Below, one piece after another: positions 1-11,702 of a stretch of 64,000 nucleotides of DNA; within the stretch, counting starts at the first letter, position 1; every line of letters starts with the position of its first letter. Source of the stretch: Streptococcus sp. Marseille-Q0941 (lineage in GTDB: Bacteria > Bacillota > Bacilli > Lactobacillales > Streptococcaceae); the NCBI RefSeq assembly GCF_943736975.1, contig NZ_CALSFO010000002.1, positions 124,001 through 188,000 of the forward strand. Direction: 5' to 3'. The notes below the pieces were generated by a model that ran no database searches, had not been told where the DNA came from, and was given only the letters and a program-made list of their open reading frames with translations. Position numbers and translations under genes: made by a program.

Positions 1-57
1 CTAGAAGAATTAAAGGAAGCAGTAGCCAAACACCGCGAGTATACAAAGAACTATTAA
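1..57 (+). CDS. aroC: Chorismate synthase, 3' end only (partial)
   Basis: The first 18 codons visible end in the residues AKHREYTKNY and a TAA stop. This tail matches the streptococcal chorismate synthase C-terminus as I remember it. The position directly before tyrA, 9 nt upstream, agrees with the usual aroC-tyrA order. The enzyme converts 5-enolpyruvylshikimate-3-phosphate to chorismate. The call rests on a very short fragment plus context; the rest of the gene lies outside the window. Confidence 0.7.
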   Translation, partial: LEELKEAVAKHREYTKNY

Positions 58-66
58 GGAGTTCCT

Positions 67-1170
67 ATGGCAAAAACCATCTATATCGCAGGTCTCGGCT
101 TGATTGGTGCCTCGATGGCGCTCGGTATCAGGCGTGACCATCCTGATTATGAAATTTTGGGTTATAATCGCAGTCGAGCATCGAGAGATATCGCCTTGGA
201 GAGGGGAATGATTGACCGTGCGACGGATGATTTTGCCAGCTTTGCTCCTCTAGCAGATGTCATCATTCTAACCTTACCGATCAAGCAGACCATTGCTTTT
301 ATCCAGGAGTTGGCAGGTTTGAACTTAAAAGAAGGCGTTATTATTTCAGATGCTGGCTCGACCAAGGTTGCCATTGTAGATGCTGCGGAGCAGTATTTGG
401 CTGGCAAGCCTATTCGCTTTGTTGGGGCCCATCCTATGGCTGGTAGCCACAAGACAGGAGCTGCCTCTGCAGATGTCAATCTTTTTGAAAATGCCTACTA
501 TATCTTTACGCCATCGAGTTTGACTAGTCCAGATACGCTTGAGGAAATGAAGGACCTACTTTCTGGTCTCCATGCACGTTTCATTGAAATTGATGCCAAG
601 GAGCATGATCGAGTAACTTCACAGATTAGTCATTTTCCTCATATTTTAGCATCAGGTTTGATGGAACAAACTGCCAACTATGCTGAGCAACATGAAATGG
701 CTCGACGTTTTGCAGCAGGTGGTTTTCGAGATATGACTCGGATCGCCGAAAGTGAGCCAGGTATGTGGACTTCTATCCTCCTATCCAATCGGGATACCAT
801 TGTTGAACGCATCGAGGATTTCAAGAGACGTTTGGATGAGATTGGACAAGCTATCAGTAAGGGTGATGAAAACCAAATCTGGAACTTTTTCAATCAAGCG
901 CGTGAGCAACGTCAAGCTATGGAAATCCATAAACGTGGAGGAGTAGATAGCTCATTTGACCTCTATGTGGACGTTCCCGATGAAGAAGATGTGATTTTAC
1001 GCATCTTGGAATTGTTGCGAGGAACTTCCTTGGTTAATATCCATATCAACGAGGAAAATCGTGAAGATGTTCATGGGATTCTACAAATTTCCTTTAAAAC
1101 TGCTCAGGATATGGAACGAGCTGAGCGCTTAATTACAGAAAATACGGACTATACAGTAGTCATCAAATAA
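67..1170 (+). CDS. tyrA: Prephenate dehydrogenase with C-terminal ACT domain
   Basis: A 367-residue cytoplasmic enzyme that oxidatively decarboxylates prephenate to 4-hydroxyphenylpyruvate for tyrosine synthesis. The N-terminus has a Rossmann NAD(P) motif, GLGLIG at residues 9-14. The middle has the all-helical dehydrogenase region, including GAHPMAG and SHFPHILA. The last 70 or so residues read as an ACT regulatory domain, which usually gives feedback inhibition by an aromatic amino acid. An AAGGAG-type ribosome site lies just before the ATG. It sits 9 nt after aroC and 11 nt before the next gene, so it is part of one long aromatic operon. Confidence 0.95.
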   Translation: MAKTIYIAGLGLIGASMALGIRRDHPDYEILGYNRSRASRDIALERGMIDRATDDFASFAPLADVIILTLPIKQTIAFIQELAGLNLKEGVIISDAGSTKVAIVDAAEQYLAGKPIRFVGAHPMAGSHKTGAASADVNLFENAYYIFTPSSLTSPDTLEEMKDLLSGLHARFIEIDAKEHDRVTSQISHFPHILASGLMEQTANYAEQHEMARRFAAGGFRDMTRIAESEPGMWTSILLSNRDTIVERIEDFKRRLDEIGQAISKGDENQIWNFFNQAREQRQAMEIHKRGGVDSSFDLYVDVPDEEDVILRILELLRGTSLVNIHINEENREDVHGILQISFKTAQDMERAERLITENTDYTVVIK

Positions 1171-1181
1171 GGAGGACAATT

Positions 1182-3358
<2,177 letters not shown>

Positions 3359-3362
<4 letters not shown>

Positions 3363-4216
3363 AAATTGCCTATCTAGGTCCCAAAGGATCTTTTTCGCAC
3401 CATGTGGTGCAAACGGCTTTTCCTCATGAGGAATTACAAGCTTTTACCAACATTACAGATGTCATCAAGGCTTATGAACAGGGATTGGTAGATTATTCAG
3501 TAGTGCCGGTTGAAAACTCCATTGAGGGAAGTGTGCATGAAAGCTTGGACTATCTTTTTCATCAGGCTCGTATTCAGGCTGTAGCAGAGATTGTTCAGCC
3601 CATTCATCAACAGCTAATGGCAGTTACAGGCCAGTCTAGGATTGAAAAAATCTTTTCTCATCCGCAGGCATTGGCTCAAGGGAAGAAATTTATCGATGAA
3701 CACTATCCAGATGCTCAACTGGAGGTCACTGCTAGTACAGCCTACGCTGCGCGATATGTTTCTGTGCATCCTGATCAACCATTTGCAGCCATTGCCCCAA
3801 GAAGTTCTGCTGAGGAATATGGATTAGAACTAATCGCTCAAGACATCCAAGAAATGGAAGCTAATTTCACGCGTTTTTGGGTTTTGGGACCTAACTTACC
3901 ACAAATCCCCTTGAATGCAAATTCGGAAAAGATGAGCCTGGCCTTGACCTTGCCAGATAATCTACCTGGTGCATTATATAAGGCTCTTTCCACCTTCGCT
4001 TGGCGAGGAATTGACCTGACTAAGATTGAAAGCCGTCCTCTAAAAACAGCACTGGGGGAATACTTTTTCATCATTGATGTGGACTATGCTGATAAAGAAC
4101 TGGTCCACTTTGCTCAAAAAGAATTAGAAACGATTGGAATCCAGTATAAAGTACTAGGTGCTTATCCTATCTATACCATACAGGATAAAGGAAAGGAAAG
4201 GAGAGGGAATGACTAG
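3359..4216 (+). CDS. pheA: Prephenate dehydratase with ACT domain
   Basis: A 285-residue monofunctional enzyme converting prephenate to phenylpyruvate for phenylalanine synthesis. It begins with YLGPKGSFS, the usual N-terminus. The catalytic Thr lies in the TRF motif at residues 171-173. The C-terminal ACT domain carries the ESRP motif used for phenylalanine binding. There is no chorismate mutase domain. The ATG overlaps the aroK stop by 4 nt, and its own last 8 nt overlap the start of the following LCP gene. Confidence 0.95.
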
Positions 4217-5546
4217 AGAGAATCCTTTGACACGCCATGAAAAACTACGTTATGACTATCTCTTGAAGAATATTCACTATCTAAATGATAAAGAAAAGAG
4301 AGAGTTTGCCTTTTTACAAGCTAAATTGGACAAACCGCAACAAGAAGTTCGTCAGGTTTATCGTGAGGACTTGGAAGTATTCAAGGATTTGGAAGAACTC
4401 CCTCAAGAAGAATCTAATATAGGCCTTCCAACTTATGGCAAAAGAAGTCGCAGCTCTCGACGCAATGTGCCAAAGCAAAAAGTTAAGAAAGAAAAAATCA
4501 AGAAGCCCAAAAAGAAAAGAGTTTTTCGATTTAAACGGATACTTGCTTGGCTAGGAATGCTGTTGCTTTGCGCAGCAATGGGAATGATTTTTATGTTCCT
4601 GAAAGGTTTCCAATCAGCCAATCCTAATAGCTCAAGTGGATCAAAAGATGCTAAAGCCGCTCAAGTTGAAGTCTTTAACGGACAGGATACAAGAGATGGT
4701 GTCAATATTCTTATTTTAGGAACAGACGGTCGTATTGGTCAGAATAGTGCAGAAACACGGACCGATTCTATTATGGTTCTCAATGTAAGTGGTAAAGATA
4801 AAAAATTGAAGCTTGTAAGCTTTATGCGTGATAATCTAGTTTACATTGATGGTTATAGTCAAGTCATCAATGGTCAGAAACAAGTTGACCACAAGTTGAA
4901 TTTGGCTTACGAATTGGGTGAACAAGAAGGAAAACAAGGGGCTGAAATGGTGCGTAAGGTCCTTAAAGATAATTTTGACTTAGATATCAAATACTATGCC
5001 CTTGTAGATTTTCAAGCTTTTGCGACTGCCATTGACACGCTTTTCCCTGATGGAGTGACCATTGATGCTCAATTTTCAACTCTAAATGGAGTTCCAGTTA
5101 CAGAAGCGACAGTTGGTGATGACTTGCATGCGATAGAAACAGAATCACCAACACAGACTATTAAAGCCGGAACTCAACAAATGAATGGATCCACTCTTCT
5201 CAACTATGCACGTTTCCGTGATGATGATGAAGGGGACTATGGCCGTACTCGTAGACAGCAACAAGTCATGACAGCTGTTTTACAGCAAATTAAGGATCCT
5301 ACAAAACTATTCACAGGTTCAGAAGCACTTGGTAAAGTATTCGCCATGACATCTACAAACCTTCCTTATACCTTCTTATTAACCAACGGATTATCCGTCC
5401 TTGAAGGAGGTCAGAACGGTATTGGGAGAATTACAGTACCGGAACTAGGAGATTGGGTAGATGACTATGATGTCTATGGAGGACAAGCACTCCGAGTGGA
5501 TCAAAAAGCTTACCAGAATAAACTGGCTCAGATGGGATTCAGATAA
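4209..5546 (+). CDS. psr: LytR-CpsA-Psr (LCP) family membrane protein
   Basis: A 445-residue protein of the LCP family, enzymes that attach teichoic acids or capsule to peptidoglycan outside the membrane. It has a basic cytoplasmic N-terminus, one membrane span at about residues 108-132, and an extracellular LCP domain. That domain contains ILILGTDGR, RTDSIMVLNV, MRDNLVYI, and NYARFRDD followed by GRTRRQQQVM, carrying the polyprenyl-phosphate binding Arg residues. I chose the ATG at 4209, after GAGAGGG, over an upstream in-frame start at 4158 that overlaps pheA. The glycan locus just downstream fits a ligase role. Confidence 0.9.
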   Translation: MTRENPLTRHEKLRYDYLLKNIHYLNDKEKREFAFLQAKLDKPQQEVRQVYREDLEVFKDLEELPQEESNIGLPTYGKRSRSSRRNVPKQKVKKEKIKKPKKKRVFRFKRILAWLGMLLLCAAMGMIFMFLKGFQSANPNSSSGSKDAKAAQVEVFNGQDTRDGVNILILGTDGRIGQNSAETRTDSIMVLNVSGKDKKLKLVSFMRDNLVYIDGYSQVINGQKQVDHKLNLAYELGEQEGKQGAEMVRKVLKDNFDLDIKYYALVDFQAFATAIDTLFPDGVTIDAQFSTLNGVPVTEATVGDDLHAIETESPTQTIKAGTQQMNGSTLLNYARFRDDDEGDYGRTRRQQQVMTAVLQQIKDPTKLFTGSEALGKVFAMTSTNLPYTFLLTNGLSVLEGGQNGIGRITVPELGDWVDDYDVYGGQALRVDQKAYQNKLAQMGFR

Positions 5547-5556
5547 ATAATAAATT

Positions 5557-5609
5557 AAAATCAAAGCTTGAAACACCTAATAAAATGGGTGTCTCAGGCT
5601 TTGATTTTT
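5557..5609 (+). terminator. Strong terminator ending the aromatic operon
   Basis: AATCAAAGC and GCTTTGATT form the outer stem, with AACACC/GGGTGT inside, followed by TTTTT. It closes the aroC-to-psr operon and separates it from the glycan locus. Confidence 0.9.
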
Positions 5610-5642
5610 CACATGATCTGATGGATTTTTTGGTCATTTTTA

Positions 5643-5651
5643 TGGTATAAT
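5643..5651 (+). promoter_or_regulatory. Extended -10 promoter before the licD remnant and glycan locus
   Basis: TGG followed by TATAAT is a TGn-extended -10 element, 37 nt before the ATG of the licD remnant. There is no good -35 hexamer at 17 nt. It is the only convincing promoter before the glycan genes and probably drives 5896 onward. Confidence 0.6.
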
Positions 5652-5688
5652 GAAATGATGTAATTCTATAGAAGAGGATGAGAATGAG

Positions 5689-5862
5689 ATGAGTGATTTA
5701 AAGGCAATTCAAGCCCGTAGCTTAGAAATGGCTGAATATTTTGTCGCCTTTTGTAAAGAACACGACTTGCTCTGCTATTTATGTGGGGGAGGAGCTATCG
5801 GAGCCTTACGAAATAAAGGATTTATCTCAAAATATATAAAAAAATATGCTGAAATGTTTTAA
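5689..5862 (+). pseudogene. LicD-family phosphocholine transferase remnant (internally deleted)
   Basis: A 57-codon frame. Its first 48 or so codons read as the start of a LicD protein (CGGGAIGALRNKGFI), where the catalytic PWDDDLD segment should follow. Instead the frame jumps to about nine residues (KYIKKYAEMF) and stops. The active-site aspartates are gone, so it cannot be functional. From memory, the gene next to psr in pneumococcus is a licD gene (licD3 of the lic3 region) with this same start. I infer that the resident gene collapsed to its two ends when the downstream cluster arrived. Confidence 0.75.
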
Positions 5863-5895
5863 TAAACTACAAAAAGTAGCTGAGGAGGTACACTG

Positions 5896-7107
5896 ATGAA
5901 TAGGAATTTTTTAGAAAAATTAAGATTAATTTCTGTAAAAGATATTATTTCACTTATATTTATTTTCCCTTTAGCGTACTTTGTTTCGCTATTTTATAGA
6001 AACAGAAATAAAAACTTGATTTTAATATGTGAAAGTGAAAAAGAAGCTAGGGATAATGGTTATTGGCTTTTTAAGTATATTAGAGAAAAATACCCAGAAG
6101 AAAATGTAATTTACGTCATTGATTTAAAATCTCCAGATGCAAAAAAAGTTACACCATTAGGAGAATGTATCCAGTATTGGTCTTTTAAACACTGGGTTTA
6201 TTATCTTAGCGCGGGAGTAAATGTAAGTACACAAAAAGCAGGAAACCCTAATGCAGCTGTTTTTAATCTTATGGAAGTATATTTAGGATTGAAAACCAAT
6301 AAAGTATTTTTACAACATGGAATAACAGTTTCGGATGCTAAATGGTTATATTATGAAAATACAAAAATGCGTGGCTTTATTTGTGGGGCTGAGAGAGAGT
6401 ACAATGTAATAAAAGAAAAATTCGGGTATCCAAAAGGGTATGTACAATATTTGGGATTTCCTAGATTTGACAATCTTCATCGTAATATTATAAATAATAA
6501 TCAAATTCTTGTTATGCCTACTTGGAGAGAATGGTTAAATTTAAATACTAAAGCTAGAAATGATTTTAATGAAGGAAGTGTTTTTATTGAAAGTGAATAC
6601 TTTAAAAAATGGAATGAGTTTTTAGTAAATGATGACTTAAAAAACTTTTTAGAAAAAAATAACCTAACTTTATTTTTTTATCCGCATAGAAACATGCAAA
6701 AAAATTTACAAGATTTTCAAACTTCTTCTGATAATATTATATTGGCTGATTGGAAAAAATATGATATACAAGAACTATTAAAAGAGTCTGCTTTTTTAAT
6801 TACAGATTACTCAAGTGTATTTATGGATTTTTGTTATATGAGAAAACCAGTATTATTTTATCAATTTGATTATAAAAAATTTAGGGAAGGCCAGTACGAA
6901 GAAGGATATTATGACTATAAAGATGGATTTGGAAAATCTATAGAAACCCTAGATGAATTGATAACAGAGATAAAAAATCAATTTAAAAATAATTGGATTT
7001 TGGAAGGTAAATATAAAGGAAAAATTGATAAGTTTTTTAGAATACATGATGATCAGAATTCTAAGAGAGTATATTCATTTATAAAAGAAATAATAGGAAA
7101 AAAATAA
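5896..7107 (+). CDS. CDP-glycerol/ribitol phosphotransferase family (TagB/TagF-like)
   Basis: A 403-residue protein with a hydrophobic N-terminal segment (about residues 15-35) and a CDP-glycerol glycerophosphotransferase domain. The LQHG motif lies at residues 139-142, PHRN in the middle, and TDYSSVFMDF from residue 303. These are the conserved sites of enzymes that add polyol phosphate from CDP-polyol to a glycan or teichoic chain. It is the first intact gene of the glycan operon, and its stop shares one base with the next ATG. The substrate (glycerol-, ribitol- or another CDP-linked phosphate) cannot be told. The DNA is much more AT-rich than the flanking housekeeping genes, suggesting transfer. 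Confidence 0.85.
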   Translation: MNRNFLEKLRLISVKDIISLIFIFPLAYFVSLFYRNRNKNLILICESEKEARDNGYWLFKYIREKYPEENVIYVIDLKSPDAKKVTPLGECIQYWSFKHWVYYLSAGVNVSTQKAGNPNAAVFNLMEVYLGLKTNKVFLQHGITVSDAKWLYYENTKMRGFICGAEREYNVIKEKFGYPKGYVQYLGFPRFDNLHRNIINNNQILVMPTWREWLNLNTKARNDFNEGSVFIESEYFKKWNEFLVNDDLKNFLEKNNLTLFFYPHRNMQKNLQDFQTSSDNIILADWKKYDIQELLKESAFLITDYSSVFMDFCYMRKPVLFYQFDYKKFREGQYEEGYYDYKDGFGKSIETLDELITEIKNQFKNNWILEGKYKGKIDKFFRIHDDQNSKRVYSFIKEIIGKK

Positions 7108-8072
7108 TGAAATTAACTATAGGTGTACCAGTATACAACGGTGAAAAATATATATCACGTTGCATAGATTCTATCGCAAAAGAGTATGAGTCAGTGAAAG
7201 ATAAAATAGAATTAGAACTGCTAATTGTAAATGATGGATCAAAGGATAGTAGCGAAACAATATTAAAGGGATATAGTGAAAAATTATCCTATCTAAAAGT
7301 TATATCTCAAGAAAATGGGGGATTAGCCCATGTTAGAAGAGTAACTTTAGAGGAGGCAAGTGGAGATTATCTATGGTTTGTTGATGTAGATGATGAGATA
7401 GAAAAAGGTGCACTAAAATTTATAGCTAATCAAAAATTAGAAGAAGTAAATATTTTTGATTATAGGGTGGGATACGAGAATAGTGAGTTGGACTATATAA
7501 GTATGGGGATAGAAGGAAATACTATCCTAAACCCGAATAAAGAAAGAAAACTCTTTACCTTACCAAATGCTGTATGGCATTATATATATGATTTAGAATT
7601 CTTAAGAAAAACTAAATTAACATTTAAAAGTGGCTATTTATATGAAGATTTCGAGTTCATGGCAAGACTTTGGCCTAATATAACTAAAGCAAAATATTTT
7701 AATTTTAGTATATATAAATACTATTTAACTGAAGGTTCTATTATGCGTGGCGGAACAGCTATTAATAAAATAAGAGATATAGAAGTAATGTTAAACAGTG
7801 TAGAAGAATATTATGCGGAAAATTACCCAGGGGAATATAAAGAAGAGTTAGAATATTATAACTGGTACCATATTTTATATGGTGGATACGCTAATATTTT
7901 AAGAATTGATGAAAAGTCTCCCTTATTAAAAGATTACCTTGAAAAAGTAAATAAAAAATATCCAAATTGGATAAAAAATAAATATTTAAAGAGTCAACCT
8001 TTAAAGAGAAAAATACTAATGTATTTGATAAAATATAATCGAAAAAAAATAGTGAAAAAACTTTTGAAATAG
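7107..8072 (+). CDS. Glycosyltransferase family 2
   Basis: A 321-residue GT-A fold transferase. The N-terminus TIGVPVYNGEKYI, then LIVNDGSKD, QENGGLAHVRR and WFVDVDDE give the nucleotide-sugar and metal-binding motifs in order. There is no predicted membrane span, so it probably acts on undecaprenyl-linked intermediates at the inner face of the membrane. Start and stop are tightly packed: the ATG overlaps the previous stop by one base, and the next gene starts 7 nt after. Donor and acceptor sugars are unknown. Confidence 0.88.
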   Translation: MKLTIGVPVYNGEKYISRCIDSIAKEYESVKDKIELELLIVNDGSKDSSETILKGYSEKLSYLKVISQENGGLAHVRRVTLEEASGDYLWFVDVDDEIEKGALKFIANQKLEEVNIFDYRVGYENSELDYISMGIEGNTILNPNKERKLFTLPNAVWHYIYDLEFLRKTKLTFKSGYLYEDFEFMARLWPNITKAKYFNFSIYKYYLTEGSIMRGGTAINKIRDIEVMLNSVEEYYAENYPGEYKEELEYYNWYHILYGGYANILRIDEKSPLLKDYLEKVNKKYPNWIKNKYLKSQPLKRKILMYLIKYNRKKIVKKLLK

Positions 8073-8079
8073 GTGAGAT

Positions 8080-9183
8080 ATGGGTAAAAAGAAAGTCTTG
8101 TTTATAACCTGGTCTTTTAGTATGGGGGGCGGAGCTGAAAAAATTCTGGAAAATATTTCCAAAGAATTAAGCAATGAATATGATATTGATATTTTAGAGA
8201 TAAATCATCATGGTGCTGTATGTAGTGATGATGAAAATATTAATGTATTAGAACCCGTATTCAAAAATTTAGAAAATACTAGTCTTTTTAAAAATATTAA
8301 ATGGAAGTTGTTCTTATTATTTCCAAAATTTTTTAGAAATAGAATAACTCGAAAAAAATACGATTATGAGATTGCTTTTAATTATCTTTATCCAGTTTAT
8401 TTACTTAATGATGATGTGAAAACAATATCGTGGAATCATGGAACAATTTATAATTTAAAAAATCATAAAATATCTAGGATTAGACAAGGTAAAAAACTAA
8501 GATTTGTTAACAAAATAATAGCTATTTCAGAAAAAACAGAAGAATCGATTAAAGAAATTTATCCTGAGTATAAGAAAAAAATAGAAATAGTATATAATGG
8601 ATATGATTTTAATGATATAAATGTTAAGTCTCTTGAAAATGCGGAAATTAAATTTGAAGAGGATAGTCTTATCTATATAGGACGAATAGAAGAATCAAAA
8701 GGCATAAAGAGACTGTTAGAAGTTTTTAAGAATGTGGTTGAAAAGATTCCCGATAAAAAATTATATTTGTTAGGAAAAGGCGATTTAGAGGAATATGTTA
8801 GTAAATTTATACTTGATAATAAATTAGAGAACAATGTTTTTATGTTGGGCTATGTTAAAAACCCGTATCCATACATAAAAAAATCTTCTTATGTTATTTT
8901 ATTATCAGAAGCAGAGGGCTTTCCTACCGTTTTAGTCGAAAGTTTAGCTTTGGGAAAGGGATTCATTAGTACACCTGTAGGGGGAACAAATGAACTATAT
9001 AATTCTCAAAAATGTGGCTTTGTTTCGGATAACAATGAGGAAATTACCAATTATATTGTAGAAGAACTTAGTAAAAATAAGGAAAACAGAATTATTAAAT
9101 CAAAAGTGTGTAGAAAACATGTAGACAAATTTTCCTTAGATAAACAAATTGCTAGTATAAAAAAAATCATTAAAGAATTATAG
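8080..9183 (+). CDS. Glycosyltransferase family 4
   Basis: A 367-residue GT-B fold transferase. The N-terminal domain starts with FSMGGGAEKILENIS, and the C-terminal domain has YIGRIEESKGIKRLLE. SEAEGFPTVLVESLALG is the E-x7-E signature of retaining GT4 enzymes, followed by TPVGGTNEL. It probably extends the repeat unit assembled on the lipid carrier. An AGGTGAGAT-type ribosome site lies just before the start. Specificity cannot be inferred. Confidence 0.88.
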   Translation: MGKKKVLFITWSFSMGGGAEKILENISKELSNEYDIDILEINHHGAVCSDDENINVLEPVFKNLENTSLFKNIKWKLFLLFPKFFRNRITRKKYDYEIAFNYLYPVYLLNDDVKTISWNHGTIYNLKNHKISRIRQGKKLRFVNKIIAISEKTEESIKEIYPEYKKKIEIVYNGYDFNDINVKSLENAEIKFEEDSLIYIGRIEESKGIKRLLEVFKNVVEKIPDKKLYLLGKGDLEEYVSKFILDNKLENNVFMLGYVKNPYPYIKKSSYVILLSEAEGFPTVLVESLALGKGFISTPVGGTNELYNSQKCGFVSDNNEEITNYIVEELSKNKENRIIKSKVCRKHVDKFSLDKQIASIKKIIKEL

Positions 9184-9195
9184 GATGATAAAAAT

Positions 9196-10215
9196 ATGGA
9201 TAAAATCATAGTTCCTATGAGTTATATGGGAAGTGGATCTTCTGCTGTGACAGATTTATTAAAAGAATATGAAGGAATAAACACAAAAAATTCAGATTTT
9301 GAGTATGTATTTTTATATGCACCTGATGGATTATTTGATTTAGAATATAAATTACTTTATAATAATAATGCTATAAGAAGTGATGAAGCTGTAAAGAGTT
9401 TTAGAAGACTCATGAAAAAACTGTATATTTACGAAGGTTGGGGAATTGCTAACTATAAAAATAAAATTTCTATAAATTTCATGAATATAGTAGATAGTTA
9501 TTTGGATTCTATAATAACGAGTAAATATCAGGGGATTTGGTATTATCATCAAAAACCTACAAAAATGGCCTGGATTATAAGGGTTATAAAGAGAATTATC
9601 TTTAAAAAGACAACAAAGCCAAAACAAGTACAATTAGAAATTAGTATGTTATCATCACGTGATTTTTATGAAAAAAGTAGAAAATTTATTTTGAATGTAA
9701 TAAAAGAAATTTCGGATAAAGAAGAGTATATAGTCCTAGATCAGCTCTTATTGCCTCATAATCTTAATATAATTGATAATTATAAAATTGAAGAGTTATT
9801 TCCAATAATAATTTCTAGAGATCCTCGTGATGTATTTATAATGAATAAATACTTTTGGAAGCCCAGAAATCAAGAGGTGCCATATCCAACCGATGTTAAG
9901 GAATTTTGTAATTATTACAAAATGATGAGAGAAAATGAGAAAAAAACAAATACTTTAGCATTACGATTAAATTTTGAGGATTTAGTTTTGAATTATGAGG
10001 AAACAAAACAAGATATAGAAAATTTCATCGGTATAGATTCTATCCATCATAAAGCAAAGTTTGAGTATTTCAACCCAGCTATTTCTGTGAATAATTTACA
10101 AGTTTACAATAGAGACGATAAATACAGGGAGGAAGTAGAAGTGATAGAGTTAGAATTATCAGAGTATCTATATAATTTTAAGAAACGTATTGTTTCTACT
10201 GGGGATGTTTTTTAA
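9196..10215 (+). CDS. Sulfotransferase-like P-loop protein of glycan locus
   Basis: A 339-residue protein with no signal peptide. The N-terminus has a P-loop-like segment, MGSGSSAV at residues 11-18. Near residues 208-214 is RDPRDVF, which resembles the 3'-phosphate binding motif of PAPS-dependent sulfotransferases. These two spaced motifs are the classic sulfotransferase pair. That would make it a modifier adding sulfate to the repeat unit, which is unusual in a streptococcal glycan locus. I cannot exclude another P-loop transferase or kinase. It sits between the GT4 gene and the polymerase, 12 nt after the former. Confidence 0.6.
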   Translation: MDKIIVPMSYMGSGSSAVTDLLKEYEGINTKNSDFEYVFLYAPDGLFDLEYKLLYNNNAIRSDEAVKSFRRLMKKLYIYEGWGIANYKNKISINFMNIVDSYLDSIITSKYQGIWYYHQKPTKMAWIIRVIKRIIFKKTTKPKQVQLEISMLSSRDFYEKSRKFILNVIKEISDKEEYIVLDQLLLPHNLNIIDNYKIEELFPIIISRDPRDVFIMNKYFWKPRNQEVPYPTDVKEFCNYYKMMRENEKKTNTLALRLNFEDLVLNYEETKQDIENFIGIDSIHHKAKFEYFNPAISVNNLQVYNRDDKYREEVEVIELELSEYLYNFKKRIVSTGDVF

Positions 10216-10244
10216 ATTTTCGTGTAAAGGGATGAGGTGAGTAT

Positions 10245-11702
10245 TTGATATTAGATTGGAAAAGAGTGTATTATTTAATTACGCTATTTAGCTATGTTAT
10301 AACTATTTTTTTAGGTATTGTATATATATATAATAACTCGATTATTACGTTACTGATAACTTTAGTTATGCTTATTATAAGTAGTGTTTTATATTGTTTT
10401 AACAATATAAAGTATTATGTAATCCACCTTATTTTTTACATTACGATATTTCTTTTTTTAGTCTCTAGACCAACAATAGATTATTTCAAATATGGACTAA
10501 TAAATACCTATCAGGAAGATGCCTATAGATTTTCATTTATAGCGGTTATTGTTTCTATTATTGGGCTAACTATAGGAGGTTTATTAGTTTCTAAAAAAGA
10601 AAATAATAAAAAAGAGAGATATGAAACCCAAAAATCTAGATTATTCATACATAGTATAAGAAAGGTATCTCTAACAGTATTTTTAATTTCATATCCGTTC
10701 TATTTAATTAGGTTAATAGAAAGGTTATTGTATAGAATAAATGTATCATATTATGAATATTATGCAGAGTTCAAAAGTGAACTGCCTTATTTTACATATA
10801 CATTATCGACGTTTGTAGTTTATGCTATGTGTATTTACTTAGCTACTAAACCAAGTAAACGTCATTCTACAATAGTATTAGGCCTGTTTGTTACGGGTAA
10901 TGTAATAAACCTTTTAATAGGAACAAGAAATCCATTTGTACTTAGTTTGATATTTTCATTTATTTATTATTTTATGAGAAATCAGACAGAAAAAGGAGTA
11001 TGGATAGGTATTAAAGAAAAAGCTATACTCTATATAGGTACACCAATCATGATGCTAGTTATGGGGTTTTTGAATTATGCCCGTGATGGGGCAGGAATTG
11101 GTAATATGAGTTTTTCTGAACTTTTGATAGATTTTATCTATAAACAAGGGACTAGTTTTGGTGTTTTAGCGAGAGGCTACTTATACGGAAGTAATTTGCC
11201 GATACGAGAATTTAGAAATTATACCTTTAGTCCCATAATTGAGTATATCACTAGGGGAAATTTAGGAATTTTATTTGGTGGGACTCCATTTGTTAGTGCT
11301 AATAATAGCATCGAGTTAGCTCTTGAAAGTGATAGATATGCTCATAATATCTCATATATTGTTTTGAGACAGGATTATTTAGCAGGACATGGAATAGGCG
11401 GAAGCTATATAATGGAGATATATACTGATTATGGTATGATTGGAATATTTTTGCTGAGCATTATAATGGGAATATGTTTTATATTCATGATGAAAACTTC
11501 ATATAAACCAGGGATACTGTTGTTTAGTATTACATTATTAATTTTAAATAATTTGTTCTTTATGCCAAGAGGGAGCTTTACGGAGAGTTTCTTTAATTTA
11601 GTTACATTGCAATATTGGGGGATAGTTATTGTTATATTTTTTGTAGCAGGTTTAATAAATAGAAAAGTAAAACACGTAATTAACAATAAAGGAGATGTAT
11701 AA
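10245..11702 (+). CDS. Wzy-like oligosaccharide repeat-unit polymerase
   Basis: A 485-residue, very hydrophobic protein with about 12 predicted membrane spans and a large extracellular loop near residues 275-385. Charged residues in that loop (NYARDGAG, RGYLYGSN) fit O-antigen or capsule polymerases. The start is TTG at 10245, five bases after GAGGTGAG; no ATG is better placed. The last bases overlap the next ATG. It would polymerise flipped repeat units on the outer face of the membrane. The family is assigned from topology and locus context more than from sequence identity. Confidence 0.75.
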   Translation: MILDWKRVYYLITLFSYVITIFLGIVYIYNNSIITLLITLVMLIISSVLYCFNNIKYYVIHLIFYITIFLFLVSRPTIDYFKYGLINTYQEDAYRFSFIAVIVSIIGLTIGGLLVSKKENNKKERYETQKSRLFIHSIRKVSLTVFLISYPFYLIRLIERLLYRINVSYYEYYAEFKSELPYFTYTLSTFVVYAMCIYLATKPSKRHSTIVLGLFVTGNVINLLIGTRNPFVLSLIFSFIYYFMRNQTEKGVWIGIKEKAILYIGTPIMMLVMGFLNYARDGAGIGNMSFSELLIDFIYKQGTSFGVLARGYLYGSNLPIREFRNYTFSPIIEYITRGNLGILFGGTPFVSANNSIELALESDRYAHNISYIVLRQDYLAGHGIGGSYIMEIYTDYGMIGIFLLSIIMGICFIFMMKTSYKPGILLFSITLLILNNLFFMPRGSFTESFFNLVTLQYWGIVIVIFFVAGLINRKVKHVINNKGDV

